Assembly (NCBI GenBank): GCA_948468385.1 | Contig: CAOKHZ010000014.1 | Location: forward strand, 1-64,000 | DNA length: 64,000 bases | Direction of reading: 5' to 3' | Source of the DNA: an uncultured Faecalicatena sp. | GTDB lineage: Bacteria; Bacillota; Clostridia; Lachnospirales; Lachnospiraceae | Shown here: piece after piece, positions 53,441 through 63,409 of the stretch | How positions within the stretch are numbered: the stretch's first letter is position 1 | Layout of the letters: each line of letters opens with the position of its first letter | The notes under the pieces: generated by a model | What the model was told of the DNA's origin: nothing | Database searches by the model: none | Seen by the model: only the letters and a program-made list of their open reading frames with translations | Program-made: the position numbers and the translations under genes

Positions 53441-56400
53441 TCATGAATCCTCCCGCTTTTTCGTCACGATTTGGTCGAGTATCGACGGATCCTTTATCTT
53501 TCCATCCTCTGCCAGCAGGATAACCTTGGACAAGATTTCCGCGCTCTTCGGGTCTTCGTCCAAAAAAGGCAGGTATACTTTCCCACGCTTCTGGCTGTGC
53601 ACCGCCAGGATGTGGATTGCCGCACCGCCGCTCTGGCGGACGTTTCCACTGCCCAAGTGCACGCTATAATCGTTCAAGCCGCCCTTGATGTTGGCAAAAT
53701 GTCCCTCCACCGTCACGTTGCCAAGCTTCATCAGTTGGCACGTGTATTCGACAATCGTCCTTCGAAGCTCCACCGTGGAGAAGGAGGTGATTGGATCCAC
53801 GCCGCCCACGTAAGACGTGCTGACCGCCAAATCCAAGTCCCGCATCGTCTCCGAGAAAGTGATGGGATGAACTTCCTTTATCGGCACCCGCTTGCCGCCC
53901 TTACGCCTGAAAAACTCCACGTAGTCAATCGCCGGAGCCTCGATGTCGCCCGGTGAGAACCAGTCCGCCTCGGCGAAAAGGTTGACCACCAAGTCTTCTT
54001 TATAATAAATCCGCTCAAGGCCGTTTTCGTAGCTTACGTTCCATCTTCGTCCTTTTAATACCGCCGCCACTTTCTTCGGCTGAATCTGGTATCCGCTGTA
54101 ACGGTTCGAGACGGAAGATTCCCGTTCCTCGTCCAACTTCAAGTACAATTCACGGAAGACCTGCTTAAACGGCTGCACGATTTTCTCCTCGAAAATGCGC
54201 TTCTGCCAGACCTGCCAACACCCGCGCTCGTACAAGTCATATGGGTGCGCGATGCGGATTTCCCCGCCGAAGCCGTCAGATGCCAATTCCTCGTAAAATC
54301 CGATTCGAACCTGCTCAGACGGCTTTGTGTCCGCCACGTTACGAGCAGAACGCACGCCTGATTCCCCGCATTCACAAATCAGCACTAGTTTGGTCAACAT
54401 TGGCGATACAATAGGGTTTTTATACATAGCATGCAATTCTTCTTCCGAAAATGCCGTATGTTCCTCCATCGCCTGCTCAAGCATTTTCCGCGAGCGACGG
54501 TACTGTTCCTTCCACTGGGCATGGATTTCCTTCAATTTCAGCACCGTCTCGTCCTTCTTGAACGCCGCCGGAATGGACTTCTGCTTCTTGCCGTTCTTGC
54601 GCACGCAGATTTCATTGTCTCCCTGCCCGTCAATTTCAATCCACAACTCGTACTCGCCGGATTTCTGCGTGCCCGAAGCCGCCGGGACTCCCTCGTCCGT
54701 CAGCGGCCCCGGCCTTTGCGGCTCCAATGCCCATGCGTTCTGCCCCACAAGCTCGCTTTCCATCATCCATGACAGCCTGGTCACCGTCTCGAATCGGGAG
54801 TTGCGCGCCAGGTTCAAAACGGCCATCTCCGCCGCCCGCTTTTCACTTGCCTGCCGCTGCGAGCCGTACTGCTTCGTCTCCTTCACAAACCGCTGCACGT
54901 AAAGGTAACGCTCCAGCAAATCCTTATCGTCCTCCAGCGGGCAAATACAATAAGCGTTTAACGCGTCCTTGTTGCGCTTTTCCTCGGCCTGTGCCCGCCA
55001 TTCCTCCCTGGCCACCTTTCCCAGGCAGGCATCGGCATATTTCCGCGCACGGGTATGGAAGGAATTATCGCACAAAAACTTGGCCGACTGATAGAGCAGC
55101 GCAAACCGCTTCTCGCCCAACCGCTGATAGACCTCGCGGCACCACCCCATGTCGAACGCCCCGTCATTTAATTCCTCCGGCTCCAGCTCGGTATAACGGG
55201 CAATCTCCGCCTTTTTCTGCACATAGTCATACTGTTTCATATGCGCCATGAAATAGTAGCACCCTTCCTTGAAGCCGTCCCAACCAAGCACGTCATTGAT
55301 CGTGTCAATCCATTGCGGCGCGAGCATGGCCGTCTCCACCAGCCGTTTCTCCGAGAATCCGGCATTTTTCAAAACCTCGCCGTCTTCTCCCGTCTCTCGC
55401 TTGGCCTCTATCGGATAGCAATGGCGAATGACGTTCGTAAACACCGCGCTCCGGTCATGAACACCATACGTCTGACGGCAAAAATCCTCGCCCTCCACCA
55501 CGTTCAACGCCAGAACCAAATGCCCCACGCCGCGAATCACCGTCAGATTTTCCACCAGGGCGGTCACCGGAGTGGGCTCGTTCAGTCGCCCGGATTCCAT
55601 AGCAAGCAATGTATTTGTAATTGAATCCAAAGTGTTTCTCAGGTTTTCATATACCTCTTTCGTATAATTTGCCCGAACGTGGCGATAGCCTTCCAAGGAC
55701 ATTTTGGGCTTGCCCCAGATTCCCTTTCCTTCAAAATACGCGTCACGGTAGCTCTCGAACAACTGGTTCGTACGTTCTCCCCCATACACGTACGGCCCCC
55801 GCGAGGACGGATCAAAATGCGTGTCAAGAATCGCCTCGCACACCGCCCCGACGGGAATCATCCCAAGGACATGCGCCCGCGCCAGCACGAGCGGCGCAAC
55901 CAACGGCTTATTTCGCACGTTATCCGCACAGTTTATATTATACTCCTTGTACAATTGCATTTCCAAGGGGAACGCCCGCCGGAAATGCGCGTCGTCTCCC
56001 TGGTACAAGTCCAAAAGCCCGCGCAGGAACATGATACTGCGGTTGCCCGCCACCGAGAGCGTTTCCATCACGTCACGATACCCCTTCCGCTGGTAGGTAA
56101 GCGACTTGTGACAAGTATTGACAAGCTCCAAAAGCATCAACGCTTTCTCGAACCAGATTTCCCCCTCCCGGCGCTCCTGCCAGTAATGGGAGAAAATCGT
56201 CTCAAAATGCCCGAAATACGCGCATTCCTTCGCGTCCTTGGAATCAATCGTAAACAATTCGTCCGGCACGTCCAACATTTTTTCCAGATATACGTTGTCA
56301 TGCTCGCTCTCCAAAAGGAAGCGAATCTCGAAGATTTCATCCTCGTTCAAATCGTCCTCGGCAAAATACCCCCGCCAAACTTCTGAAAGCGGCAATGCCG

Positions 56401-58390
56401 AAAGCCCCTTCTTCTCCCGGTTGACCGGCCAGAACCGATTGTCCTTCACCTGCCGAAATTCCGATCCCGCGTCGTACTCGTCGTCCTCGTGCCTGGTAAT
56501 GCGCTTGCCCCACAGCCGCAAATACTCCACCACTTTCTGCTTGTTCCATGGGAACATGCCGCTTAAGTCCAACGTTTCTTTCTTAATGAGAAGCCCCGTC
56601 TTTTGCATTTTCAAATGGCTTTCGTAGGGAACCTCGCACGGCTCGTCTGGCGAGTACACCCCGTACCCGCACTCCTTCCCCTTGATTTCCACACGCCTGC
56701 TCTCCGAAGCATGCTCCGTTTCTTCCGGGAAATATTGTGGTGCCTTGGTTTTTAATTCCGCCGCCGACTCGGCAATCGTCTTGACCGAGCTATTTTTTAA
56801 CTGCTCGTAAATTTGCACCACGCACTCTTTTTCCTGCGCCGCCAGGACGTTGACGATGCGCCCGCGGGCCGTGGCCTTCTTCGACTTCAATTTGCCCGCC
56901 AGCAAATCCAAATCCTTCCGCGACAATTCGAGCACCTTGTACTCCTTCTCCGCCCACTCCTGCAATTTCTCATTGCTGGCAATGATTGCCTTTAGCAAAA
57001 ATTCCTTGCGCTTTTCCTCCGACGCCTTGCGGAAATAGTTTTCCATAAACGTATCAAGCCGCGCATAATATAACGTCGAAGCCGCATAGGGAAGGTATCC
57101 TTCCACCAATTCCGGCTCCGGGAAACTTTCAATGATTCCATATAGGATGGAACACAAATTTTCCTTGGTAAGCTGCACGAAAAACCAGTCGAACCCCTTC
57201 GAATGGTATTCCTTCTTCGCCCCGTTAATAGGAATGTAGTCGAGCGTCCTTTTGTAAAGATACAAGGCCTGCTCACGGTCAAGCCCCCACCCGCCGCAAG
57301 TTTTCTGGGTACATTCCGCAAAAAATAACGCCATGATCCACTCGTCGTCGCCGTATTTGTCAAAGAAATCCAAGTTTTCCTTGATTTCAAAACAATGTGT
57401 CATCCGCAAATAAATTAACGCGCTCGCCACCACGAACCGCTTCTCACTTCCCAAAAGCGACTTTGCCCGAAGAACCGCCGCCTCTACGTCCGAAACGCCA
57501 ATGGCGTACAAGGCCAGGTACACGTCGAGCGGATTCTCCGTCTTTGCAAGACCATCCTCCCGCTCCGACTCGTCCCGCAGAAACGCTCTCATTTTCCCGA
57601 AAATGTAGCGCGCGTCCTTCTCCTTCACCTCCGCGTAGCCGATGCCAATCCACGTCAACGCCGCCCGTTGGATGGACGAGAAACGCAAAAGGTTCTCCCG
57701 CTCGATGACGTCCAGAATTTCCAGGAAATAATCCAGATTGTTCTCGTCAACCGTCTCCGCCACGCTCTGGCGCAAGCCCTCCTGCAACTTCGCCGCCAAA
57801 AACAGATTTGTAAGAAGCGTCTGCAGCTCCTTATTGTGGCTTTGTTCAATCGCGATAATCACGTCCCGCGTGATGACCGCCGTGTTATTTTCACTTGTCA
57901 GCACGTCCCTGCAATATCCGACGACCTCTTCATTTTCCTCGAACAATTCCTGCGCGATTACGGGAGATAAGTATGACCCATAAAACAAATTACGGTACTC
58001 GCCATACACCAACGCGCGCATGTCAAGCCCCGCCCCGTAAAATATGTAAAACGCCCCGACGGCACGCTTGATTCGTTCCTGATGGCGGCTAAAGTCCTGG
58101 CTGCGCACGTCCATCCGAATCAGACCCGTGTTACAAGTAAATTCCGTCATATGCTTAAGATAAGCGCAAAGTTTGGGAGCGTTTTCCTTTAAAAGGCCAC
58201 GAAACTCCTTTTCACTTCTCAAAAATGAATCCACGTCCTTTGCAACGCCCATTTCCTTTATCGTAAATCCATAAAGGTAGCCGCGGTCGCGTACTTCCTT
58301 GACGTACTGTTTTTCCAGCTTCGTGCACGCGGACTCTTGCAAGGTCTTGTTATATTCCCTAAGCCGCCTCACCACTTCCTGATTGTCCAT
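53441..58390 (-). CDS. Giant DUF4132/DUF7737 helical-repeat protein
   Basis: 1649 residues from ATG 58390 after GGGAGG. The N-terminal 1000 residues are helical, HEAT-like (for example KSKKATARGRIVNVLAAQEK near 520). The C-terminal third holds a DUF4132-type region (SEQVRIGFYEELASDGFGGE, PFKQVFRELYLKLDEERES, NRYSGYQIQPKKVAAVLKGR) and a DUF7737-type end (DLDLAVSTSYVGGVDPITSF, ELRRTIVEYTCQLM, VEGHFANIKGGLNDYSVHLG, YLPFLDEDPKSAEILSKVIL). E. coli YehI and MolR are distant relatives. The biochemical role is unknown. No membrane segment. It follows a small ubiquitin-like-pattern protein gene, probably in one operon. Confidence 0.85.
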   Translation of the reverse strand: MDNQEVVRRLREYNKTLQESACTKLEKQYVKEVRDRGYLYGFTIKEMGVAKDVDSFLRSEKEFRGLLKENAPKLCAYLKHMTEFTCNTGLIRMDVRSQDFSRHQERIKRAVGAFYIFYGAGLDMRALVYGEYRNLFYGSYLSPVIAQELFEENEEVVGYCRDVLTSENNTAVITRDVIIAIEQSHNKELQTLLTNLFLAAKLQEGLRQSVAETVDENNLDYFLEILDVIERENLLRFSSIQRAALTWIGIGYAEVKEKDARYIFGKMRAFLRDESEREDGLAKTENPLDVYLALYAIGVSDVEAAVLRAKSLLGSEKRFVVASALIYLRMTHCFEIKENLDFFDKYGDDEWIMALFFAECTQKTCGGWGLDREQALYLYKRTLDYIPINGAKKEYHSKGFDWFFVQLTKENLCSILYGIIESFPEPELVEGYLPYAASTLYYARLDTFMENYFRKASEEKRKEFLLKAIIASNEKLQEWAEKEYKVLELSRKDLDLLAGKLKSKKATARGRIVNVLAAQEKECVVQIYEQLKNSSVKTIAESAAELKTKAPQYFPEETEHASESRRVEIKGKECGYGVYSPDEPCEVPYESHLKMQKTGLLIKKETLDLSGMFPWNKQKVVEYLRLWGKRITRHEDDEYDAGSEFRQVKDNRFWPVNREKKGLSALPLSEVWRGYFAEDDLNEDEIFEIRFLLESEHDNVYLEKMLDVPDELFTIDSKDAKECAYFGHFETIFSHYWQERREGEIWFEKALMLLELVNTCHKSLTYQRKGYRDVMETLSVAGNRSIMFLRGLLDLYQGDDAHFRRAFPLEMQLYKEYNINCADNVRNKPLVAPLVLARAHVLGMIPVGAVCEAILDTHFDPSSRGPYVYGGERTNQLFESYRDAYFEGKGIWGKPKMSLEGYRHVRANYTKEVYENLRNTLDSITNTLLAMESGRLNEPTPVTALVENLTVIRGVGHLVLALNVVEGEDFCRQTYGVHDRSAVFTNVIRHCYPIEAKRETGEDGEVLKNAGFSEKRLVETAMLAPQWIDTINDVLGWDGFKEGCYYFMAHMKQYDYVQKKAEIARYTELEPEELNDGAFDMGWCREVYQRLGEKRFALLYQSAKFLCDNSFHTRARKYADACLGKVAREEWRAQAEEKRNKDALNAYCICPLEDDKDLLERYLYVQRFVKETKQYGSQRQASEKRAAEMAVLNLARNSRFETVTRLSWMMESELVGQNAWALEPQRPGPLTDEGVPAASGTQKSGEYELWIEIDGQGDNEICVRKNGKKQKSIPAAFKKDETVLKLKEIHAQWKEQYRRSRKMLEQAMEEHTAFSEEELHAMYKNPIVSPMLTKLVLICECGESGVRSARNVADTKPSEQVRIGFYEELASDGFGGEIRIAHPYDLYERGCWQVWQKRIFEEKIVQPFKQVFRELYLKLDEERESSVSNRYSGYQIQPKKVAAVLKGRRWNVSYENGLERIYYKEDLVVNLFAEADWFSPGDIEAPAIDYVEFFRRKGGKRVPIKEVHPITFSETMRDLDLAVSTSYVGGVDPITSFSTVELRRTIVEYTCQLMKLGNVTVEGHFANIKGGLNDYSVHLGSGNVRQSGGAAIHILAVHSQKRGKVYLPFLDEDPKSAEILSKVILLAEDGKIKDPSILDQIVTKKREDS

Positions 58391-58419
58391 GATTATTTCG
58401 CCTCCCACCATTCTTACCA

Positions 58420-58445
58420 GTTACTATTCACAGTCGGATAGTAAC
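58420..58445. repeat. Short palindrome of the GTTACTATTCA family
   Basis: GTTACTA at 58420 and TAGTAAC ending at 58445 form inverted ends with a 12-base centre TTCACAGTCGGA. It lies three bases after the stop of the preceding gene and 29 bases before the DUF4132 start. Confidence 0.65.
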
Positions 58446-58447
58446 CA

Positions 58448-58933
58448 TTACCACAACCTGCCGCTTAGCATGACCAGACGGAGGAACACGACCTGCGCGT
58501 TCTCCCGCAGGGACAGCGGCCGCGACAATTCCGTATATTCCACTCCGTCAACGTACACCCTATAAAGCCCGTCCTTGAAATCCTGGAACAGCGTGTCAAG
58601 CGCCTTCTCCCAATCACCGGGTCGCTCATCGTACAATTCCCCGAACTGGACTTTCCCCAAACGCCCTTGTGACTTAAGTTCCTCCTCGCTCGCATAAAGC
58701 ATGCGGGGAGGCATCGCGGACGAATCTGTTTTTCCCTGCCGACTTATCGCTCCCGGCATGTTTGGCTCTCCTCTCTGCCCCGGCGCGTCCGGCCGCCCAT
58801 GCTGTTTTTCAAACTCCACCCGGGCGACGGCCGTCAAAAGTTCCCCAAGCGTCGACGCCCCGGCAATTTCCACGTCCTCATGCCCCAACTCGCGCAGGCT
58901 GGAAGCTTTTTTTCGAATCACCTGGATTTTCAC
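58448..58933 (-). CDS. Small protein with ubiquitin-like (beta-grasp) pattern, partner of DUF4132
   Basis: 161 residues. The N-terminus MKIQVIRK, then VEIAGASTLGELLTAVARVEF, fits strand-strand-helix. A Pro/Gly/Gln-rich loop (residues about 45-80) follows, then a helix WEKALDTLFQDFKDG and strands YRVYVDGVEYTELSRPLSLR and AQVVFLRLVMLSGRLW. The last segment resembles the VNG...PLxDGDEVVFL ending of ThiS/MoaD proteins, but the C-terminus is SGRLW, not GG. The fold is a proposal from the pattern only. The gene ends 58 bases before the DUF4132 start. Confidence 0.6.
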   Translation of the reverse strand: MKIQVIRKKASSLRELGHEDVEIAGASTLGELLTAVARVEFEKQHGRPDAPGQRGEPNMPGAISRQGKTDSSAMPPRMLYASEEELKSQGRLGKVQFGELYDERPGDWEKALDTLFQDFKDGLYRVYVDGVEYTELSRPLSLRENAQVVFLRLVMLSGRLW

Positions 58934-59049
58934 GCAAACACCTCCCGTCTCTCATGAATGGCGGAACACAAAGCCTGCATCCCGCCATCCCATTGTAACC
59001 GTCCAGACAATGCCGAACGGTCACGGCATATGCCCATTTACACTTTCAC

Positions 59050-61902
59050 TTATTGTCCCATCGCCGCCATGGCGGCCTTGATTTGCTCTTCCAAGGACAT
59101 GGTCATCGTCATTTTCACGTCCTTCACTTCCATGCCGCCTTGCCCAAAGAACAGCTTCAAATAGAACGAGTTCTGGACGCAGGGAGACATCTTGTCAATC
59201 GTGTATGTCTTCCACTCCTTGTCCGCTCCCGTGATGCTGATGCTGTCCACCAGCTCCTTGTCCTTGAACACGGTCAGCGGAATCTGTGCCAGCTCGCCCT
59301 CCGACGCCGCCGCCCGGCAAGTGATGGAAAGACTGTACATGCCCCGTTCCTTTATGGAAACGCTTAAGAGGTTCATGCCGCCCTTGGCATTGTCCAGTTC
59401 GCTCCCCTCCAACACGTCCTTGCCGTCAACCGACCATTCAAGCGACCGGGTAATGATCTCGCCGCCTTCGAATTCCAATCCTTTCAAATCCTCGTCCAAC
59501 TGGCACTCGCCATGTAACATGCGATCAAACACCGGAGTACGCAGCAAATATTTACAAATGTTCATCGCGCACCGTTGGTACTCGCCCCTCGACACCTTGC
59601 CCGAACGCAAAGCCTCAAGCGCGTTGTCGCACTCCATGTTGGAAGCGTCCGGGTTGACCATGTTTAAGTCATTCTGTGCCTGCGCCTTGGCCGCCGTATT
59701 CTGTAACGCGCCGTCCTCGCCCTCAAAATTGCCCTTGGCCCACCAGTCCGTCATGACGATGCCATCATACTCCCACTCGCCGCGCAGGATGGTCGTCAGC
59801 AGGTCGTAGTTGCTGGCAGACCAGAATCCATTAATCGGATTGTAACTAGTCATGATGGAGTATGCGCCGCCCTCCTTGACCGCGATTTCAAATCCCTTCA
59901 AATAAATTTCCCGCAGCGCGCGCTCGGAGACAATGGCCTGCACACCGTGGCGGTTCGTTTCCTGATTATTGCAGGCGAAATGCTTAATCGTGCCGGTCAC
60001 GTTATATTTGTGCATGCCCTTAAGCTGCGCGGCCGCCATCTTTCCGGTCAGCAGCGGATCCTCGGAAAAGTATTCGAAATTACGCCCGTTGAGCGGGTTT
60101 CGATGGATGTTCATGCCAGGCCCCAAAAGCGTGTCGATTTTGTCCTTGCGCAGTTCCAATCCCTCCCACTCATACAGTTCCGTGGAAAGCCGTTCGTTAA
60201 AGGTAGCAGCCAAAAGCGTCCCGTTTGGCATGGCAAATGCCAACGTCCCGCAGTCCATGCGGATGCCGCTGGGGCCGTCCGAACATCCCGCAATCGGGAT
60301 GCCAAAGCCCTTCAGGCTTTCCGTCACGCCGCCCATCGCCCCGGCGATGCCCGGGGTCACCTTGGGCGAGCACATGCCCTCGCCGCGCACGATGGCCGCC
60401 AAGTCCTCGTCCGACAACTGGGCAATGAAGTCCTCCATCGACACCTTGCCGTCGGCCACGTCGGTCAGCTTGTACCCTTTGTCGCCCGTATATTCGTAAG
60501 TTTGCGGCATACGCTCCCTCACCCTGCCCGCGAGGTCGATTGTCCGCGTTGCCACCGGAACGTGTTCCTCCTCGTATGGTGATAATCGCCCTTCGCCCTT
60601 TAAATCTTTCGGCTCTCCTCCCCTTGCCGCTTTCGGCTTGAGGATGTCAAAGTCTTGCGTCGGGGCCATTGCCTCTTCCAACTGTTCCAAAACAATCAGT
60701 TCATCCAAGTCAAACTCGGCCGCCAAAGCCGCCGCACGCACGTCCGTGCCCACGTAAAATCCATAAGTGCCCGCCTCCAAAACATATGCGGATTTGTGGC
60801 CGGTAATACCGGCATCATCATACGAAGCCAAATAATAAGCCGGTATCTCTATCATCACTTCCTGCTTTTCGCCAGGCGACAGCGTCCTCGTCTTGGCAAA
60901 CCCGCAGAGGCTCCTCGCCGCCTTGCCAAGCTTCCCTTGCGGCGCGGAAACATAAACCTGCACGACCTCCTTGCCTGACGCGGCCCCAGTGTTTTCCACC
61001 TGCACGGCCACTTTCACGTTGTCACGGCCAAACTCCTTTGCCGTGACGCTTGCCGTCTCCGTCAAAAACGTCGTGTAAGACAAGCCATATCCGAACGGAT
61101 ACTGCACCTTCTCCTTGGCAAACGTCTCAAAATAGCGGTAGCCGACATAAATGTCCTCGCCATATACCGCCCGCTCCCGCTCGCCAAACTGTGCCGTTGA
61201 CGGATAATCGTTAATGTCATAAACGATGGTGTCCGGCAGTTTCCCGGACGGGCTGACCGTGCCGGTAAGCACGTCCAGAACACCGTTTCCGCCTTCTTGC
61301 CCGCCCTGCCATACATAGGCGACCGCGGACGGCCGATACTTCGTCACCCAATTCATGTCGATGATATTTCCAACGTTGAGCAAGACAATCGTTCTTCCAA
61401 ACTTCCCGCAGACCATGGACAGCATCGCTTCCTCGGCCTCCGTCAAAAAATAGCTTCCGGCCTCTGCCTTGTTATCCTGATCCTCTCCCGCCGTACGGCC
61501 GAGGATGACGATTGCCGCATCGGACTCTTCGGCCGCCTTTGTCACGAACGCCGTATCAAGAGGCATCTCCTCCTGAAACCACGGTTCCGACGCCCAGCCC
61601 TGCCCCGCGTCAAACGGATGCTCCTTTAGCCATGCTTCATAGGCCTCCTTGACTTCTTCATTGACCTCTATCCGCTCGTCCGTCATAAGCGCGTCCAAAA
61701 TCCCCGTCACGTAACTGGTATTGACCAATCCTCCCGAACCGGTCCCGCTCTTATAATAATTAAACTGGCTACGGCCAAACACCGCCACCTTCGTTCCCTT
61801 GCAAAGCGGCAGCGCCGCCTCGTCATTACGCAGTAAGACGATGCCCTCGCCCACTGCCTCCCTCGCCTTCGCCATGTAGTCCTTCATCTCGTATACGGCC
61901 AT
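59050..61902 (-). CDS. Domain-swapped glycoside hydrolase family 3
   Basis: 950 residues in circularly permuted order. It starts with the alpha/beta sandwich (REAVGEGIVLLRNDEAALPL, VAVFGRSQFNYYKSGTGSGG, AIVILGRTAGEDQDN) and a fibronectin III-like domain (FGYGLSYTTFLT). The TIM-barrel domain follows (GCSDGPSGIRM, GRNFEYFSEDPLLTGKMAA, KHFACNNQETNRHG), with nucleophile Asp in VMTDWWAKG (D719). A C-terminal carbohydrate-binding-like beta domain ends the protein. This arrangement is known from Ruminococcus albus and Butyrivibrio beta-glucosidases. No signal peptide. Probably cytoplasmic cleavage of imported beta-linked oligosaccharides. Confidence 0.92.
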   Translation of the reverse strand: MAVYEMKDYMAKAREAVGEGIVLLRNDEAALPLCKGTKVAVFGRSQFNYYKSGTGSGGLVNTSYVTGILDALMTDERIEVNEEVKEAYEAWLKEHPFDAGQGWASEPWFQEEMPLDTAFVTKAAEESDAAIVILGRTAGEDQDNKAEAGSYFLTEAEEAMLSMVCGKFGRTIVLLNVGNIIDMNWVTKYRPSAVAYVWQGGQEGGNGVLDVLTGTVSPSGKLPDTIVYDINDYPSTAQFGERERAVYGEDIYVGYRYFETFAKEKVQYPFGYGLSYTTFLTETASVTAKEFGRDNVKVAVQVENTGAASGKEVVQVYVSAPQGKLGKAARSLCGFAKTRTLSPGEKQEVMIEIPAYYLASYDDAGITGHKSAYVLEAGTYGFYVGTDVRAAALAAEFDLDELIVLEQLEEAMAPTQDFDILKPKAARGGEPKDLKGEGRLSPYEEEHVPVATRTIDLAGRVRERMPQTYEYTGDKGYKLTDVADGKVSMEDFIAQLSDEDLAAIVRGEGMCSPKVTPGIAGAMGGVTESLKGFGIPIAGCSDGPSGIRMDCGTLAFAMPNGTLLAATFNERLSTELYEWEGLELRKDKIDTLLGPGMNIHRNPLNGRNFEYFSEDPLLTGKMAAAQLKGMHKYNVTGTIKHFACNNQETNRHGVQAIVSERALREIYLKGFEIAVKEGGAYSIMTSYNPINGFWSASNYDLLTTILRGEWEYDGIVMTDWWAKGNFEGEDGALQNTAAKAQAQNDLNMVNPDASNMECDNALEALRSGKVSRGEYQRCAMNICKYLLRTPVFDRMLHGECQLDEDLKGLEFEGGEIITRSLEWSVDGKDVLEGSELDNAKGGMNLLSVSIKERGMYSLSITCRAAASEGELAQIPLTVFKDKELVDSISITGADKEWKTYTIDKMSPCVQNSFYLKLFFGQGGMEVKDVKMTMTMSLEEQIKAAMAAMGQ

Positions 61903-61935
61903 TTTAATTCTCCTTGCATCATTTTCATCTCAAAA

Positions 61936-61953
61936 GTTACTGTGAATAGTAAC
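61936..61953. repeat. Short palindrome of the GTTACTATTCA family
   Basis: GTTACT, GTGAAT and AGTAAC (61936-61953): inverted ends of the same family as 36671-36866, with minimal centre. It lies upstream of the GH3 gene. The remaining bases to 62088 hold no other recognised signal. Confidence 0.6.
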
Positions 61954-62088
61954 CATCTCCCACCTATTCTAACACAGTTACCCCTGTTTGAGTATATCAA
62001 AAAGCGAGAAAACCGATAAAATTTCGTCTAATGTTACCCCATGAAAAGTAACCGTCTAATTATTATCGATTTCCTCACTTATCCGAGG

Positions 62089-63300
62089 TTACTTATTTTT
62101 CAACAGCCTCTGGTACATCACGACCATCAGCACCAGTATGGCACCCAGGTATACCGGGTACAAGGTCACGCTTACATGGTTCGCAATCAGCCCGAACACC
62201 GGCGGCATCAGGCAACTCCCGGTGTAGGCGGACGCCATCTGCACGCCAATGATGGCCTGCGACTTATCCGCGCCGAAATGCGCCGGCGTCGAATGAATGA
62301 TGCAGGGATAAACCGGGGCGCACCCCAACCCCACCAAAATCAAACCGCCGAAAGCAACCGTCGCTCCCGTAGAAAACAACAACGCCAAAATTCCTATGAA
62401 AATGATACCTTGCCCCATACGGATCATCTGCGTGTCCGTAAACTTTATCGTCAAAAACCCATTGACGGCACGTCCTGCCGTAATCCCGATGTAAAACAGA
62501 CTGGCAAGGCCGGCCGCCGTCTGCGTGTCAACGCCATGGTGCAGCACGAGGTAACTGCTGGCCCAAAGCCCCGCCGTGCTTTCAATGGCACAATAACAGA
62601 AAAAGGCAACCATGATTTCCTTTGCCCCGGAAATCGAGAAAATTTCCCGCAGCGTCAGCATCTTGTCCCCCGCTTCGACCAGGCCGTCACTCTCCGTTCC
62701 TGCCAAGGCATCACCGCCAATCCCGTCCGTGATGCCGCCTTCCGATGCCGCCGCGCTCCTGCCTTTCCACAACGGAAGGCTACAAAACAAAATCACCGTC
62801 AGAACGACCTGGATCAACGAAATATAACGATACCCGCTATTCCATGTGCCGCCGAGCAGCGCGAACCCCATGATATATGGGCCGGAAGCCGCGCCAACGC
62901 CCCACATACAGTGTAGCCAGCTCATATGGCGGCTGGCATAATGAAGTGCCACGTAATTATTCAGGGAAGCATCCACGCTGCCCGCGCCCAATCCATATGG
63001 AACCGCCCACAAGCAAAGGGCGATAAAAGAATGACTGACGGAAAATCCAAATAAGGCCACCGCCGTCATTCCTACACTGATGGCCGTCACCCTTCCGGTG
63101 CCAAGCCTTCTCGTCAACCGGTCGCTCTGCAGGCTCGACATGATCGTCCCCACGCTGATAATCATGGAAATAACGCCCGCATAGGAGACCGGCACGCCAA
63201 ACTCCTGATACATTGACGGCCACGCCGCCCCCAGGACGGAATCTGGCAGCCCCAGGCTGATGAATGACAAATAAATGATTGCAAGTAATAAATGGAACAT
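62089..63300 (-). CDS. Major facilitator superfamily transporter
   Basis: 403 residues from ATG 63300 (MFHLLLAIIYLSFISLGLPD) with GAAAGG upstream; the longer open frame reads back through the neighbouring terminator. About 12 membrane segments. SLQSDRLTRRLGTGRVTAIS is the loop 2-3 MFS motif. LGLPDSVLGAAWPSMYQEFGVP resembles sugar/fucose-type permeases found beside glycosidases. A hydrophilic loop (about residues 185-215) joins the halves. The substrate may be an oligosaccharide or monosaccharide released by the neighbouring GH3; this is inference. Confidence 0.88.
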   Translation of the reverse strand: MFHLLLAIIYLSFISLGLPDSVLGAAWPSMYQEFGVPVSYAGVISMIISVGTIMSSLQSDRLTRRLGTGRVTAISVGMTAVALFGFSVSHSFIALCLWAVPYGLGAGSVDASLNNYVALHYASRHMSWLHCMWGVGAASGPYIMGFALLGGTWNSGYRYISLIQVVLTVILFCSLPLWKGRSAAASEGGITDGIGGDALAGTESDGLVEAGDKMLTLREIFSISGAKEIMVAFFCYCAIESTAGLWASSYLVLHHGVDTQTAAGLASLFYIGITAGRAVNGFLTIKFTDTQMIRMGQGIIFIGILALLFSTGATVAFGGLILVGLGCAPVYPCIIHSTPAHFGADKSQAIIGVQMASAYTGSCLMPPVFGLIANHVSVTLYPVYLGAILVLMVVMYQRLLKNK

Positions 63301-63313
63301 AATAGCACCTTTC

Positions 63314-63344
63314 CAAAAACATGCGCGGCCTTTTGACCGCGCAT
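63314..63344 (-). terminator. Terminator between the S41 peptidase and MFS genes
   Basis: On minus CATGCGCGGTC pairs with GGCCGCGCATG (63344-63319), one mismatch, then TTTTTGG (63318-63312). It separates the peptidase transcript from the transporter. Confidence 0.88.
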
Positions 63345-63409
63345 GTCCGTCCTTTCCTTTTCGTTCCTGCAAACGGCGGTTGCACTCCCGTCCGGCAACC
63401 GCCATAAAA

